This document shows positions 1-9,509 of a stretch of 64,000 nucleotides of DNA, piece by piece. A model generated the notes under the pieces. The model did not search any database and was not told the origin of the DNA. It was given only the letters and a program-made list of their open reading frames with translations. The stretch is from Halalkalibacter sp. APA_J-10(15) (GTDB lineage Bacteria > Bacillota > Bacilli > Bacillales > Bacillaceae_D). The DNA is taken from the NCBI RefSeq assembly GCF_023017105.1, contig NZ_JALKEV010000002.1, positions 186,001 to 250,000 of the forward strand, read 5' to 3'. The stretch's first letter is position 1. Each line of letters begins with the position of its first letter. The position numbers were made by a program, and so were the translations under genes.

Positions 1-3000
1 GCAATAAAGATAATGTTCCTAACCTTCCACTAGTCTCCTGCTCATGGGTAAGATCATTCCAAGATAAGAAGCTATATGTCTCACCGTCTAAGACACGTAG
101 ATCAAAGGCTACTTGATCCCCTTCCGTTAATCCATTCGTTAATGGAATCATCGCTTCGACAATATATCCACCATCTATCTCAGAAATAGACACTTCATCA
201 GTAGAGCCACTTCCTCTAGCAAAAATAGAATGTGACAATTCTTCGCCGTCAACAATGAACACTTCTAACGCATCATCTTCGTGAAGATGCTCGTCACTTA
301 CTTCAGCCCAAAGATATAAATGATTCTCATCCCATGTTGTTTTGAATGATGCTGATAAAGCTTCTCCTGCTCCAATCGTAACCGGTACAGTTGTTTCCCA
401 AAGGAGTTCTTTCTCTCCATCAATTTCAGGTGTACCGTAAGTTGAATTCGCTTCCTGTTTCAATTCAGGTAATCGTGATGGGTCGACTAGCGCCCAAAAA
501 GCTAGCTTCGGTTGTAAATTATGATCAAATACAAACGGAGCATTTTGTCGTGGAATCGGTCTATCCGTTAACCAAGTATGGTCATCTCCAATTCCCCAAA
601 ACGTTACATTACTAATAGAGTCACTCATTCTAACAAACTCATCAAATAGCTGCTTATACCGTTCAGCTTGAAGAACAAATATCTCTTCAGGAATATCATC
701 AAATGTCTCATATACTGTCGTATCATCTGTATAGATACTTACATCAAGCTCAGTAATTTGAATATCGAATCCTTCATTCGCAAACAGCTCAATTGAGTCT
801 GTAATAAGGTTAATATGAGGATTACGTATATTCACATGCGTTTGATGGCCAACACCATCAATTGGAACACCATCTGCAGTTAATTCCATCACAAGATCAA
901 ATAGAGCATCCCGTTTGGCTGGTTCGTGTGTGTTGTAATCATTAATATACAGTTTGGAGTCATCACCATACTCATCTAGTACCGATTTAGCCGTACGAAA
1001 CGCAGTAGCTATGAAATCTGTTCCCGTTAGTCGGTACCATTCACTCTCTCGCATACCTTCTGGACCATTCGGATTAACAACCTCATTTACTACATCCCAC
1101 GAATCCACTACACCTGGATAGTTCTCCATAATATGTCTGACAACTGTATCCACATGCGTTTCGACACGATCTAATACGAGCTGCTTATTCTCTTCTGTCG
1201 CTTCTAACGGATCACCATTTTCATCTTCATGGAACCAATCTGGTGATTGGCTATGCCATAACAATGTGTGATAACGCAAAGATAAGTCATGATCCTGCGC
1301 ATATTGCATCATTTGATCTAACTGACTAAAATTAAATTCACCTTCTGATGGCTGAATATATGCTGGTTTCATTATATTTTCAGCAACGATGCTATTGTAA
1401 TGATAATCAAGCATTTCTCCGTGTGGCCCTTCCATTTGATACAACTCAATGGCCGCCCCAATTTGGAAATGCTCTTCATAGAATTGATACAAAGAAGGAA
1501 TCACTTCTTCCTCTTCTTCTTGTGGTTCTTCAATGATCGCCCAATAAGCTGGCTTCGCTTGAAGATTATGGTCGAATACAAACGGAGCATTCGTCCGTCC
1601 ACTTACCGGAAAGTCATGTAACCACGTATGGTCATCGCCAATCCCCCAGAATACAACGCTACTTATATGATCCTTTAATCGTCTAAACTCATTAAACAAT
1701 TCCTTATAGCGTTCTGCCTGTGTTTCCAATACTTCAGCTGGAATATTGTCAAATCCATCATAATTTTGGTTATCGTTTGTGTAAATGCTAACATCTAATT
1801 CAGTAATTTCATTATCTAAGCCAAGCTCTGCAAACTTTTCAATGGAATCTGTAATTTCACTCATTGGTGGATATTCAATGTTGATATGTGTTTGATGACC
1901 AACTCCATCGATTAAACCATCCTCAACTAGGTTTAAGTCAAGAATCATATCATAAATGAGGTCTCGTTTTTGAGGACTGTGCGTGCTGTAATCATTATAA
2001 TAAAGCTTTCCACTAGCATTATGCTTCTCTAGCTCTCTCGCTGTAATTTCAAATGCGTGGCGAATAAAATCTGACCCTGTAATAAGATAATATTCACTTC
2101 TGCGGTATCCATCACTTTCATGAGCGACTATAACTTCATTGACAACATCCCATGAGTCGATTCGATCATGATAGCGATCCACTACAGCAACAATATGATC
2201 TTCAATACGATCTAGAAGTAATTGTTTATTTTCTTCGAGGTTATCAGGATCTGCCACTTCTCCACCAACTACCATAGGATTTCCATCTGCATCATTGAAC
2301 ATCCAACTTGGTGATTGGCTATGCCATACTAACGTATGAAAGCGAGTTTTCATCCCATTTTCTTCAGCGAAGTCGAGCATCGCATCAGCTCTTGACCAGC
2401 TAAATTCTCCTTCATTGGGCTGAATGGCTTCTGGCTTCATTACATTCTCAGCAACGAGCATATTATAATGCTTCTGCAGCATTTCACCATGTCTACCGAA
2501 CATTTGATCACGCTCAATCGCAGCTCCAATGTCAAAGTAATCTGCGAACACTTCTTTTAATTCCGGAATATCTTCAATCTCATCTTGTATTTGTGCTTCA
2601 GCTTTGAAATCATCCAAATAGAAAGAAACACCTGATGATTGATCCGGGTCATATGGCTCCTCGACATAAAAGAATAAGTCGTTTACTCCACTAGACAACG
2701 TATATGTCCCTTCTAATAAGACCCATTCCTCGTCTGTTACCATTTTTGGCGTCACTACTGGCGGCCAATAATTCGTACCATCCGCATCCGTTTCAGCTCG
2801 CGATACTTGTAACTCTGTCGGTTCTTCACCAGGAGCTAATTTCACCCATACACTAATGTCATATGTATAACCTTCATACATATTTTCAAGAAAATCCAAC
2901 TTCGCACTGTAAAACGTACCTTGACGATTTTCAATTAATAAACTGTATTCACTGTCTTTACCAGTTCCAGCATTGACAGATAATTCTTCCACACCTTCTC

Positions 3001-3658
3001 GTGGCTCCCAGCCTTGTAAAGAACCATCTTCAAAGTCCGTATAAACAGCAATACCTTCTCCTTCAGGAATTTCAGGACCATCTGATTCAGAACTTCCCTC
3101 TGTTGTAATTAAAATATTACCAATATAAAACGGAACAGTCTGACCTGCGTCATTGGATTGTATCCGTAACGCTGAATCGCTCTCTACATTGACAGTATAT
3201 TGTCCTTCTAAAGTAAACGGCTCACCCGCTACATAATTAGCGTTTAAATACAAGCCATCATAGCTGTCTATATTTTGAAGTAATGCTTGTCCACCTTCTG
3301 GAACACTTACACTTTCATCGACATACCCTGTCACCTTGATATCATAAGTTTGTCCATCTTCCATTCCAACATCGGCAAAGGAAATGTCCACCCCATCCCA
3401 ATTGTTCGTTCTTCCAGTTACATGTAAGGCATATCCATCATCATTTCCATCAAATACAACGTCAGATACCGCTTCTAATTGTGAGTCACCTGATTGTGTA
3501 GCTAAACCTAAATCATTTTCGAACGTTTCGTGATAGACCGTCTCCGTTTCTGACTCTGTCCCTGTCGCTTCCTCAGCGAACGCAGACAGCCAGCCAGTTG
3601 GCATGATCAGCAAAGCAATTAGAAAAATTAAAGTGAATTTTTTCATCTTCCTACTCAT
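1..3658 (-). CDS. Secreted modular endo-1,4-beta-xylanase with tandem GH10 domains (3' end beyond window)
   Basis: Hydrolyses internal beta-1,4-xylosidic bonds of xylan outside the cell. I translated it by hand; it stays open from the start at 3658 to the window edge (about 1219 codons). Order: signal peptide to about residue 28 (ending SAFA), two CBM22-like modules (about 38-170 and 200-340), GH10 domain 1 (about 365-710), GH10 domain 2 (about 719-1055), then the start of a CBM9-like module (ANSTYGTPEIDGE at about 1066) cut by the edge. Both GH10 copies keep the acid/base motif WDVVNE (about 506 and 858) and the nucleophile motif ITELDVSIY (about 619 and 969), so both should be active. ATG 3658 was chosen over ATG 3646 because GGGGAG lies 8 nt upstream. 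Family and activity are secure; the C-terminal end is not visible. Confidence 0.93.
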   Translation of the reverse strand, partial: MSRKMKKFTLIFLIALLIMPTGWLSAFAEEATGTESETETVYHETFENDLGLATQSGDSQLEAVSDVVFDGNDDGYALHVTGRTNNWDGVDISFADVGMEDGQTYDIKVTGYVDESVSVPEGGQALLQNIDSYDGLYLNANYVAGEPFTLEGQYTVNVESDSALRIQSNDAGQTVPFYIGNILITTEGSSESDGPEIPEGEGIAVYTDFEDGSLQGWEPREGVEELSVNAGTGKDSEYSLLIENRQGTFYSAKLDFLENMYEGYTYDISVWVKLAPGEEPTELQVSRAETDADGTNYWPPVVTPKMVTDEEWVLLEGTYTLSSGVNDLFFYVEEPYDPDQSSGVSFYLDDFKAEAQIQDEIEDIPELKEVFADYFDIGAAIERDQMFGRHGEMLQKHYNMLVAENVMKPEAIQPNEGEFSWSRADAMLDFAEENGMKTRFHTLVWHSQSPSWMFNDADGNPMVVGGEVADPDNLEENKQLLLDRIEDHIVAVVDRYHDRIDSWDVVNEVIVAHESDGYRRSEYYLITGSDFIRHAFEITARELEKHNASGKLYYNDYSTHSPQKRDLIYDMILDLNLVEDGLIDGVGHQTHINIEYPPMSEITDSIEKFAELGLDNEITELDVSIYTNDNQNYDGFDNIPAEVLETQAERYKELFNEFRRLKDHISSVVFWGIGDDHTWLHDFPVSGRTNAPFVFDHNLQAKPAYWAIIEEPQEEEEEVIPSLYQFYEEHFQIGAAIELYQMEGPHGEMLDYHYNSIVAENIMKPAYIQPSEGEFNFSQLDQMMQYAQDHDLSLRYHTLLWHSQSPDWFHEDENGDPLEATEENKQLVLDRVETHVDTVVRHIMENYPGVVDSWDVVNEVVNPNGPEGMRESEWYRLTGTDFIATAFRTAKSVLDEYGDDSKLYINDYNTHEPAKRDALFDLVMELTADGVPIDGVGHQTHVNIRNPHINLITDSIELFANEGFDIQITELDVSIYTDDTTVYETFDDIPEEIFVLQAERYKQLFDEFVRMSDSISNVTFWGIGDDHTWLTDRPIPRQNAPFVFDHNLQPKLAFWALVDPSRLPELKQEANSTYGTPEIDGEKELLWETTVPVTIGAGEALSASFKTTWDENHLYLWAEVSDEHLHEDDALEVFIVDGEELSHSIFARGSGSTDEVSISEIDGGYIVEAMIPLTNGLTEGDQVAFDLRVLDGETYSFLSWNDLTHEQETSGRLGTLSLL

Positions 3659-3698
3659 TTGTTGCACTCCCCTACAGTAGAATTTTCCTCCAATTAAA

Positions 3699-3712
3699 GT
3701 AAAGCGCTTACA
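3699..3712 (-). promoter_or_regulatory. cre-like CcpA site upstream of the xylanase gene
   Basis: GTAAAGCGCTTACA, with core AAGCGCTT, matches the catabolite response element consensus TGNAANCGNWWNCA at all but two outer positions. It lies about 41-54 nt upstream of the xylanase start, where CcpA could repress transcription on preferred sugars. Catabolite repression of xylanases in Bacillus is established; binding here is inferred. Confidence 0.6.
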
Positions 3713-3775
3713 ATCTTTCGAAACGACTAATCACCACCTTTCTTCATCCTTCAATTTCTTATTATCATCTTTTTA

Positions 3776-3789
3776 TGTAAAGGCTTACA
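3776..3789 (-). promoter_or_regulatory. Second palindromic cre-like site upstream of the xylanase gene
   Basis: TGTAAAGGCTTACA is a near-perfect palindrome with one mismatch to the cre consensus (G for C at position 7). It sits 77 bp further upstream of the xylanase than the site at 3699 and shares the half-site CTTACA. It could be a second CcpA site or an operator for another LacI-family protein. Confidence 0.4.
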
Positions 3790-3871
3790 TCCGAATAACT
3801 AAAGATATTACTTTAAAAAATTAATATGTTTAATTCTGTCTATAACTAATGACTCATGCCTTTGTTTATAC

Positions 3872-3904
3872 AGAAAAAAGCCCCGGTATAAAATACCAGG
3901 ACTC
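3872..3904 (-). terminator. Rho-independent terminator after the GH31 gene
   Basis: On the minus strand CCTGGTAT, loop TTT, ATACCGGGG forms an 8-bp stem (one G-T pair) followed directly by CTTTTTT. It begins 28 nt past the GH31 stop and separates that operon from the xylanase gene. Confidence 0.85.
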
Positions 3905-3931
3905 TTATACTAACGAAGACATTATTTAATT

Positions 3932-6331
3932 TTATACCTGTACTTCAAATACCGGATCAGAATCGGTTCCAATTCTATCTCCATTCACAATCATTTTCCG
4001 TGTCTCACCTTTAGTTAAGTACACTCGAACAGTATTATAAGGTAAAACAAACTGCCCTTTTTTCTTGACCTCTATTTGAACCTCTTTCTTCGAACATCTC
4101 ATTGTTATATTTACAAACGAACTTTTTCCATTTTTATAATCATTTGTAAGACCATCATCTTCATAAAGAGAAAAGCTTGTTTCACCCACTTCAAAATGTG
4201 GGTAGCAAATAAAGCCTCTCGACTCTTCATTTTTGTTTTCAAACGTGATCTGCTGATCATTAATTGGAACAATCGATCCAGCTTGAACCATAAGCGGTGT
4301 TGAATTGTACGGTGCAGGAAGTACAATCGTTTGACCTGCATCATACTTCATTTCTGTATAGAAATCATACCAGCCCTTTTGATTAAGAGGTAAATATACC
4401 TCTCTTTGTTGAACACCTTTTTCAACAACAGAAGCAACCAATAAAGAGTCTCCAAGCATAAAATCATCATTCTCTTCAAACGTTTTTTCATCTTCAGGGA
4501 ATTGATAGAATGTAGGCTTAATGATCGGCTTATACTTTGTGTGCGATTCATACATCAAATGATATAAGTATGGGATCATTTTCACTCTAAATTTCATTAA
4601 TTCACTTACTGGTTTAATGATTTCTGGATACATCCATGGAACATTTACACTTTTGTCATCGTTCCAAGAGTGAATCGTAAAACGAGGATGAAAGATCCCA
4701 TTTTGAATCCAACGAACAAACAACTCCGGCTCTGGTTTCCTTCCAGCAAAGCCACCTACATCATGTCCAACATTATAAACTCCTGATAAGCTTAAGCCTA
4801 ATCCGGTTTTAATATTAAACTTTAATGAGTCCCAGCTCGTTCTATTGTCTCCAGTCCACGTTTGAGCATACCTTTGCATTCCAGGGCAACCCGAACGAGA
4901 AATAAGGTACGGTCTTGTATGAGAATCAAATTCTTTTTGCGCTTCATAGGATGCTTTCATCATTAACAAAGGCTGAATGGGACGGAGCAATCCAATATTA
5001 ATTGGCGATCCAAAACCATTAACTGTAGCATCTGAATTCCACAATTCAAATTCATTATTATCGTTCCATGTTGAATCAATTCCGAACTCTAATAACTGTT
5101 CTTTTATGTTCTCTTTCCACCATTTAATCGTATCAAAATTTGTAAAATCCAAATATGCTCCTACATCATCCCAAAATTGAACAACCTCTTCTCGTTCACC
5201 TTCTGAATCTTTAATAAACATTTCACCTTGCTTCAACTCTTCATATTTTGGATGATCATGTAGAAGAGCAGGCTTAATATTAGCACAAAGCTTGACCCCT
5301 GCTTCATGGAAATCAACAGTAAATTGTTTAGGACTTGGAAATTTGCTCTTATTCCAATTAAAAACATAACGTTTATTCTCAATAGAAGTGTAGCCAGAAG
5401 ATAACTGGAATGAGTCACAAGGAATGTCATATCTTTTGCAATCTTCTAAAAATTGATATAATTGCTCTTGTGCATTTTCAGCATCTGTATATGTCATTGT
5501 CGAACCAGAGTAACCTAAGCTCCATTTCGGAAATAATGCAGTTTGACCAGTTAACCATGAGAATGTCTCAACAATTTCAGAAGCTTGATATCCTTGGATC
5601 ATATAATAATCTAAATCCCCACCTTCCGAGTGATAATAGCGATAGAACCCATGGTAGTTATCTAATTCATTTCCCATATCAAATGTCGACGTTGACGTAT
5701 TATCATAAAAGATGCCATACCAACTTTTTTCTTTCGTTCTCGTAAAATAAAAAGGAATGTGTTTATATAATGGGTCTGTGTGAATCGGGTCATATCCCAT
5801 TGGGTCAAGATTCATCATACGATATCTTCTTCCATGGCGATTAAGATTCCCTGTTTTTTCCCCTAAACCATAATACTTATCTTCTAAATCTCTTTTCATA
5901 TAATGAAAAATACCATTACCAAGAGAATCATCATGGTTATACGATTGAGTTTTTCTATCACCTGCAATTTCATGCCAGTGATTATTCCTATTTTCAAACC
6001 ATGTTAGAATAAAGCCATCTAATTGAACGATTACTTTTAATTTATCTGTAAAGATTGATATTTCATTATCATTTTCTTCATACTTAAATGTAGGTAAAGA
6101 AAAAGGAGTCAGATCCATGCGATCTCTCCCTTCAAATGGGATATCCTCCATACCTGGTGCCACTAGCCATGTATTTTTCATTTTCAATTCGTTATTTTTT
6201 TTAAAAAGAACACGAAAGATATTCTGTTCTAATATTAAAATACTTATTTCAATGTCTTTCATACGGTTTATAAAATGCAAACCTTCTTCAGTTATTTTAT
6301 TTACAGTAAATTGTTTCTTTGAATAATTCAC
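3932..6331 (-). CDS. GH31 family alpha-glycosidase
   Basis: A 799-residue glycoside hydrolase of family 31, the alpha-glucosidase/alpha-xylosidase family, probably acting inside the cell because no signal peptide is seen. The retaining nucleophile motif appears as TWNDNNEFE (Asp near residue 423), a variant of the usual WxDMNE, and the acid/base region as TWTGDNRTSWD (Asp near 494). A C-terminal beta-sandwich with LYEDDG follows. GTG start at 6331 has GGGGG 7 nt upstream. It is the last gene of an operon with a TRAP transporter and two Gfo/Idh/MocA proteins, so its substrate probably enters through that transporter. The variant motif is not that of YicI-type xylosidases or of sulfoquinovosidases as I know them; the substrate is unknown. 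Confidence 0.85.
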   Translation of the reverse strand: MNYSKKQFTVNKITEEGLHFINRMKDIEISILILEQNIFRVLFKKNNELKMKNTWLVAPGMEDIPFEGRDRMDLTPFSLPTFKYEENDNEISIFTDKLKVIVQLDGFILTWFENRNNHWHEIAGDRKTQSYNHDDSLGNGIFHYMKRDLEDKYYGLGEKTGNLNRHGRRYRMMNLDPMGYDPIHTDPLYKHIPFYFTRTKEKSWYGIFYDNTSTSTFDMGNELDNYHGFYRYYHSEGGDLDYYMIQGYQASEIVETFSWLTGQTALFPKWSLGYSGSTMTYTDAENAQEQLYQFLEDCKRYDIPCDSFQLSSGYTSIENKRYVFNWNKSKFPSPKQFTVDFHEAGVKLCANIKPALLHDHPKYEELKQGEMFIKDSEGEREEVVQFWDDVGAYLDFTNFDTIKWWKENIKEQLLEFGIDSTWNDNNEFELWNSDATVNGFGSPINIGLLRPIQPLLMMKASYEAQKEFDSHTRPYLISRSGCPGMQRYAQTWTGDNRTSWDSLKFNIKTGLGLSLSGVYNVGHDVGGFAGRKPEPELFVRWIQNGIFHPRFTIHSWNDDKSVNVPWMYPEIIKPVSELMKFRVKMIPYLYHLMYESHTKYKPIIKPTFYQFPEDEKTFEENDDFMLGDSLLVASVVEKGVQQREVYLPLNQKGWYDFYTEMKYDAGQTIVLPAPYNSTPLMVQAGSIVPINDQQITFENKNEESRGFICYPHFEVGETSFSLYEDDGLTNDYKNGKSSFVNITMRCSKKEVQIEVKKKGQFVLPYNTVRVYLTKGETRKMIVNGDRIGTDSDPVFEVQV

Positions 6332-6384
6332 TCTTCATCCCCCTCTACAGACTACTATATTTCTACTAATTCATTTTTTGCATT

Positions 6385-7689
6385 CTATAACAGACCAAGC
6401 CATCGTGGCAAAGCTAAACTAATCTCAGGAATATATACAACAAACAACAATGTAACAACTAAAACAATAAAAAATTTACTAAGTGGCTTTATAACAGCTT
6501 CAATAGGAACATTCCCCACACTGCAACCTATAAATAGACAACTCCCTACAGGTGGTGTAATCACTCCAATTGCTAAATTGAATACGAGCATAATGCCAAA
6601 ATGAACGGGATCTATTCCTAACTGAATGGCTATCGGTAAAAAGATAGGTGTAAAGATTAATACAGCTGGAGTTAAATCCATAAAAGTTCCAATAACTAAC
6701 AACATAAACATCATGATCAACAAAATAATAATAGGATTATCTGAAATACTTAGTAGAGCATTACTTATAGCACTCGGTAAACCCGTTACAGCCATGGCCC
6801 AAGACATAATAGAAGAAGCACCTACTAAAAATAAGACAATACCAGTCATAACAATAGTTTCTTTTAATATTTTCGGAACATGTGACCACGTCAAATTACC
6901 GTAAATCAATGAAAGGACTAATGAGTACAAGACAGCAATTGCTGCACCCTCTGTTGCTGTAAAAATTCCAGCAACAATCCCTCCGATAACAATGACAATT
7001 AACATTAAACTTGGAATCGCTTGAAATATAATCTTAATGGCGTCTCTTATACTTACTTTTTCAGAGACTGTATAATTATTCTTTTTTGCAATAAAATAAG
7101 CCACGATCATAACCGCTAGTCCCATTAAAATCCCTGGTAAGTAACCCGCCATAAACAATGCTGAAATTGACGTCCCTCCACTAGTCAATGAATAAAGAAT
7201 TAAGACACCACTAGGAGGAATGAGTAAACCTACGGGTGAAGAAGCGATATTTACTGCTGCGGAAAACCCTTTATCATAGCCCTCTTTTGCTTGTAATGGA
7301 GACATAACACTTCCAATAGCAGCCGCAGAGGCTACAGCTGAACCCGATATAGAACCAAATAGCATGTTTCCAACTACATTCGTATGTGCTAATGACCCAG
7401 GCAACCTACCAGCTATCAATTTTGCTAAATTTACTAACCGTAACGCTATTCCACCATTGTTCATAATACTTCCTGACATAATAAAAAAAATAACAGCTAA
7501 CAATGCAAAACTATTTATACCACCTAGCATTCTTTGTGCCGCTGTAAATAGAACAATATCTATTGGCAAAACAAGAATTACGGAGGCTAAAGAAGATATT
7601 CCAATACTAATTGATATTGGTACCCCTAATAATAGAAGCAAAAAAAATACTCCAAACAATAACAGAGCCGCTTGTACTGCTAATTCCAT
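6385..7689 (-). CDS. dctM: TRAP transporter large permease, DctM family
   Basis: The 434-residue large membrane subunit of a tripartite ATP-independent periplasmic-type transporter, which uses an ion gradient to import a ligand delivered by DctP. About 12 hydrophobic segments span the protein, with family signatures such as GGIALRLVNLAKLIAGRLPGS near residue 75 and the C-terminal GVITPPVGSCLFIGC. Length is typical. It follows dctQ directly (2-nt gap) and precedes the GH31 gene. TRAP systems usually carry organic acids, uronates or other acidic sugars, which hints at an acidic or otherwise modified ligand. Confidence 0.93.
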   Translation of the reverse strand: MELAVQAALLLFGVFFLLLLLGVPISISIGISSLASVILVLPIDIVLFTAAQRMLGGINSFALLAVIFFIMSGSIMNNGGIALRLVNLAKLIAGRLPGSLAHTNVVGNMLFGSISGSAVASAAAIGSVMSPLQAKEGYDKGFSAAVNIASSPVGLLIPPSGVLILYSLTSGGTSISALFMAGYLPGILMGLAVMIVAYFIAKKNNYTVSEKVSIRDAIKIIFQAIPSLMLIVIVIGGIVAGIFTATEGAAIAVLYSLVLSLIYGNLTWSHVPKILKETIVMTGIVLFLVGASSIMSWAMAVTGLPSAISNALLSISDNPIIILLIMMFMLLVIGTFMDLTPAVLIFTPIFLPIAIQLGIDPVHFGIMLVFNLAIGVITPPVGSCLFIGCSVGNVPIEAVIKPLSKFFIVLVVTLLFVVYIPEISLALPRWLGLL

Positions 7690-7691
7690 TG

Positions 7692-8234
7692 TTATCCCTC
7701 CTTTTTATTCTCTAGATTAGAAGAACTAGGGGCAATTACAGCTTGTTCAATCGAACTTTCCTCTTCTCTTCTCTCAAAGACATTTATGATTTGATAAAAT
7801 ATTATCAGCACCCCAGAAACCGGTAAAATAGCATAAATATAACCCATTGGAATTTGTAAAATTGGAGAAGTTTGATTGAGAGTTGAAATTGTAATACTAT
7901 ATCCACCTTTTACGAGAATTAATGCTGCAAAAAATACGATAGAGGCATCAATAAAAATTTGTAATGACTTTTTCTCCTTGCCACGTAACTTGTTCTTCAC
8001 AAAAGTAATTGCTAAATGTTCATTTGAGCCAAATGCATAAGTTGTTCCTAAAAAAGCTACCCAAATTAACAGAAATCGTAAAAGCTCTTCGGTAAATACA
8101 CTTGGATCATTTAATACATACCTACTAAATACTTGCCATAGCGCTCCGCAAACAAGGATAACAGTTAGTATAGAGGCGAATATCATAATTCCTAGGTTCA
8201 AGATATTCTTCACTTTTTTTAAAATTTTCAGCAT
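7692..8234 (-). CDS. dctQ: TRAP transporter small permease, DctQ family
   Basis: A 180-residue small membrane subunit of the TRAP transporter with four predicted transmembrane segments. The family hallmark around WQVFSRYVLNDPSVFTEELL (about residues 32-51) and FLGTTYAFGSNEHLAIT are clear. It has a charged C-terminal tail. It pairs with the downstream DctM and the upstream DctP; a hairpin lies in the 168-nt gap after dctP. ATG 8234 has GAGGTGA nearby. Confidence 0.9.
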   Translation of the reverse strand: MLKILKKVKNILNLGIMIFASILTVILVCGALWQVFSRYVLNDPSVFTEELLRFLLIWVAFLGTTYAFGSNEHLAITFVKNKLRGKEKKSLQIFIDASIVFFAALILVKGGYSITISTLNQTSPILQIPMGYIYAILPVSGVLIIFYQIINVFERREEESSIEQAVIAPSSSNLENKKEG

Positions 8235-8358
8235 ATTTAGTCACCTCTTTTTATAAAATCATGTTCTCCTTAATGGTAAAACCTTTATCTATGATCAAAA
8301 TAATTATCTTAGTCTCTCTATATGAATCCCGCGTGTTAAATCTATTTCAATAAATGTC

Positions 8359-8384
8359 AGTGCCCCACTAAAAAGAGGGGCACT
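8359..8384 (-). other. Intercistronic hairpin between dctP and dctQ
   Basis: AGTGCCCC and GGGGCACT form a perfect 8-bp GC-rich stem with a 10-nt loop, 19 nt beyond the dctP stop. No U-tract follows on the minus strand, so it looks less like a full terminator and more like an RNA-processing or 3'-stabilising structure that would raise binding-protein levels over the permeases. Confidence 0.6.
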
Positions 8385-8402
8385 TCATTTAAAGTTTTCC
8401 TA

Positions 8403-9428
8403 TTATCGTAAAGCTTCAAAAGCATCTAACAGTTCAGCGATTTGCTCATCTTCTCGATACTTCTCATGCATTGGTTGAACAGCTTCGAAAAATGGTTCCT
8501 GGTCTGGATAGAAAAACTCCACTCCCATTTCTTCAGCCTCTTCTATGGCTTGATTAATAGCTTCAGCCCATAATTCTTTTTGATACTCTGTTGATTCTTT
8601 AGCTGCATCTCTTAGTAATTCTTGTTGACCTTCTGTCAGCTCATTCCATAAATCACTGCTAATTACTACAATATCAGGAATTCGTGCATGTTCATCAAAT
8701 GAGAAAGCTTTAGCAACTTCACCATGCTTTCCCGTTGTCAAGGCAGTTGGGTTACTTTCAGCTCCATCTACTACTCCTGACTGAAGTGCTGTATATATCT
8801 CACCGTAAGGCATTGGAGTTGGTGATCCACCTAATTCCTCCATCATTTCAATTTGAGTTTGGCTATCCATCACACGAATTCGAAGTCCACTTAAATCATC
8901 TGGATGCAGGATCGGCTGATCTTTTGTATAAAAGCTCCGAGCACCAGAGTCATACCATGTCAATCCTACAAAACCTTCTTCATCTGTTGAATCAAAAAGA
9001 TCTTGTACCACTTCAGAATCCATTGACGTAAAGAAATGATCTTCATCACTAAAAACATATGGCAAACTAAACACTGAATATTGTGAAGAGAAATTCTCAA
9101 GTGAAGCTGCGCTTACCTTTGTAATATCGACTCCACCTACTTGAACTTGCTCTAGTATCTCTCTTTCTTCACCCAACACTGCATTAGGAAAGATCTCCAT
9201 TGTAATTTGACCTTCAGAACGTTCTTCTACTATTTCAACAAACCTTTCTAATCCCATATGAACAGGGTGATCTTCACTCAAGTTATGAGCCAGCCTTAAG
9301 TTATGCTCTGTTGCTTCTACATTCTCGTCCCCGGTTGGTGTTTTTTGTGGATCATCATTATCATTCCCACATGCAGATGCCAACACTAACAAACTTCCCA
9401 TGATTAAGCTTCCAATTATTTTTTTCAA
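8403..9428 (-). CDS. dctP: TRAP transporter solute-binding lipoprotein, DctP family
   Basis: A 341-residue extracytoplasmic binding protein. The N-terminus is a lipoprotein signal with lipobox LASAC (Cys20), so it would be tethered to the outer face of the membrane. DctP features follow: LRLAHNLSEDHPVHMGLERF, the GLRIRVMDSQTQIEMMEELG segment (near 170-190) bearing the conserved ligand-carboxylate Arg region, and GEIYTALQSGVVDGAESN. TTG start at 9428 has GGGGG 7 nt upstream. It is the first TRAP gene, after two dehydrogenase genes. Ligand unknown. Confidence 0.93.
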   Translation of the reverse strand: MKKIIGSLIMGSLLVLASACGNDNDDPQKTPTGDENVEATEHNLRLAHNLSEDHPVHMGLERFVEIVEERSEGQITMEIFPNAVLGEEREILEQVQVGGVDITKVSAASLENFSSQYSVFSLPYVFSDEDHFFTSMDSEVVQDLFDSTDEEGFVGLTWYDSGARSFYTKDQPILHPDDLSGLRIRVMDSQTQIEMMEELGGSPTPMPYGEIYTALQSGVVDGAESNPTALTTGKHGEVAKAFSFDEHARIPDIVVISSDLWNELTEGQQELLRDAAKESTEYQKELWAEAINQAIEEAEEMGVEFFYPDQEPFFEAVQPMHEKYREDEQIAELLDAFEALR

Positions 9429-9509
9429 TGTAAATCCCCCTTTTAGTATTGATCTTATATAATGAACTGCTTTGCAGCTAATTCTTTAGTATAGACTCAA
9501 CCCACTAAC

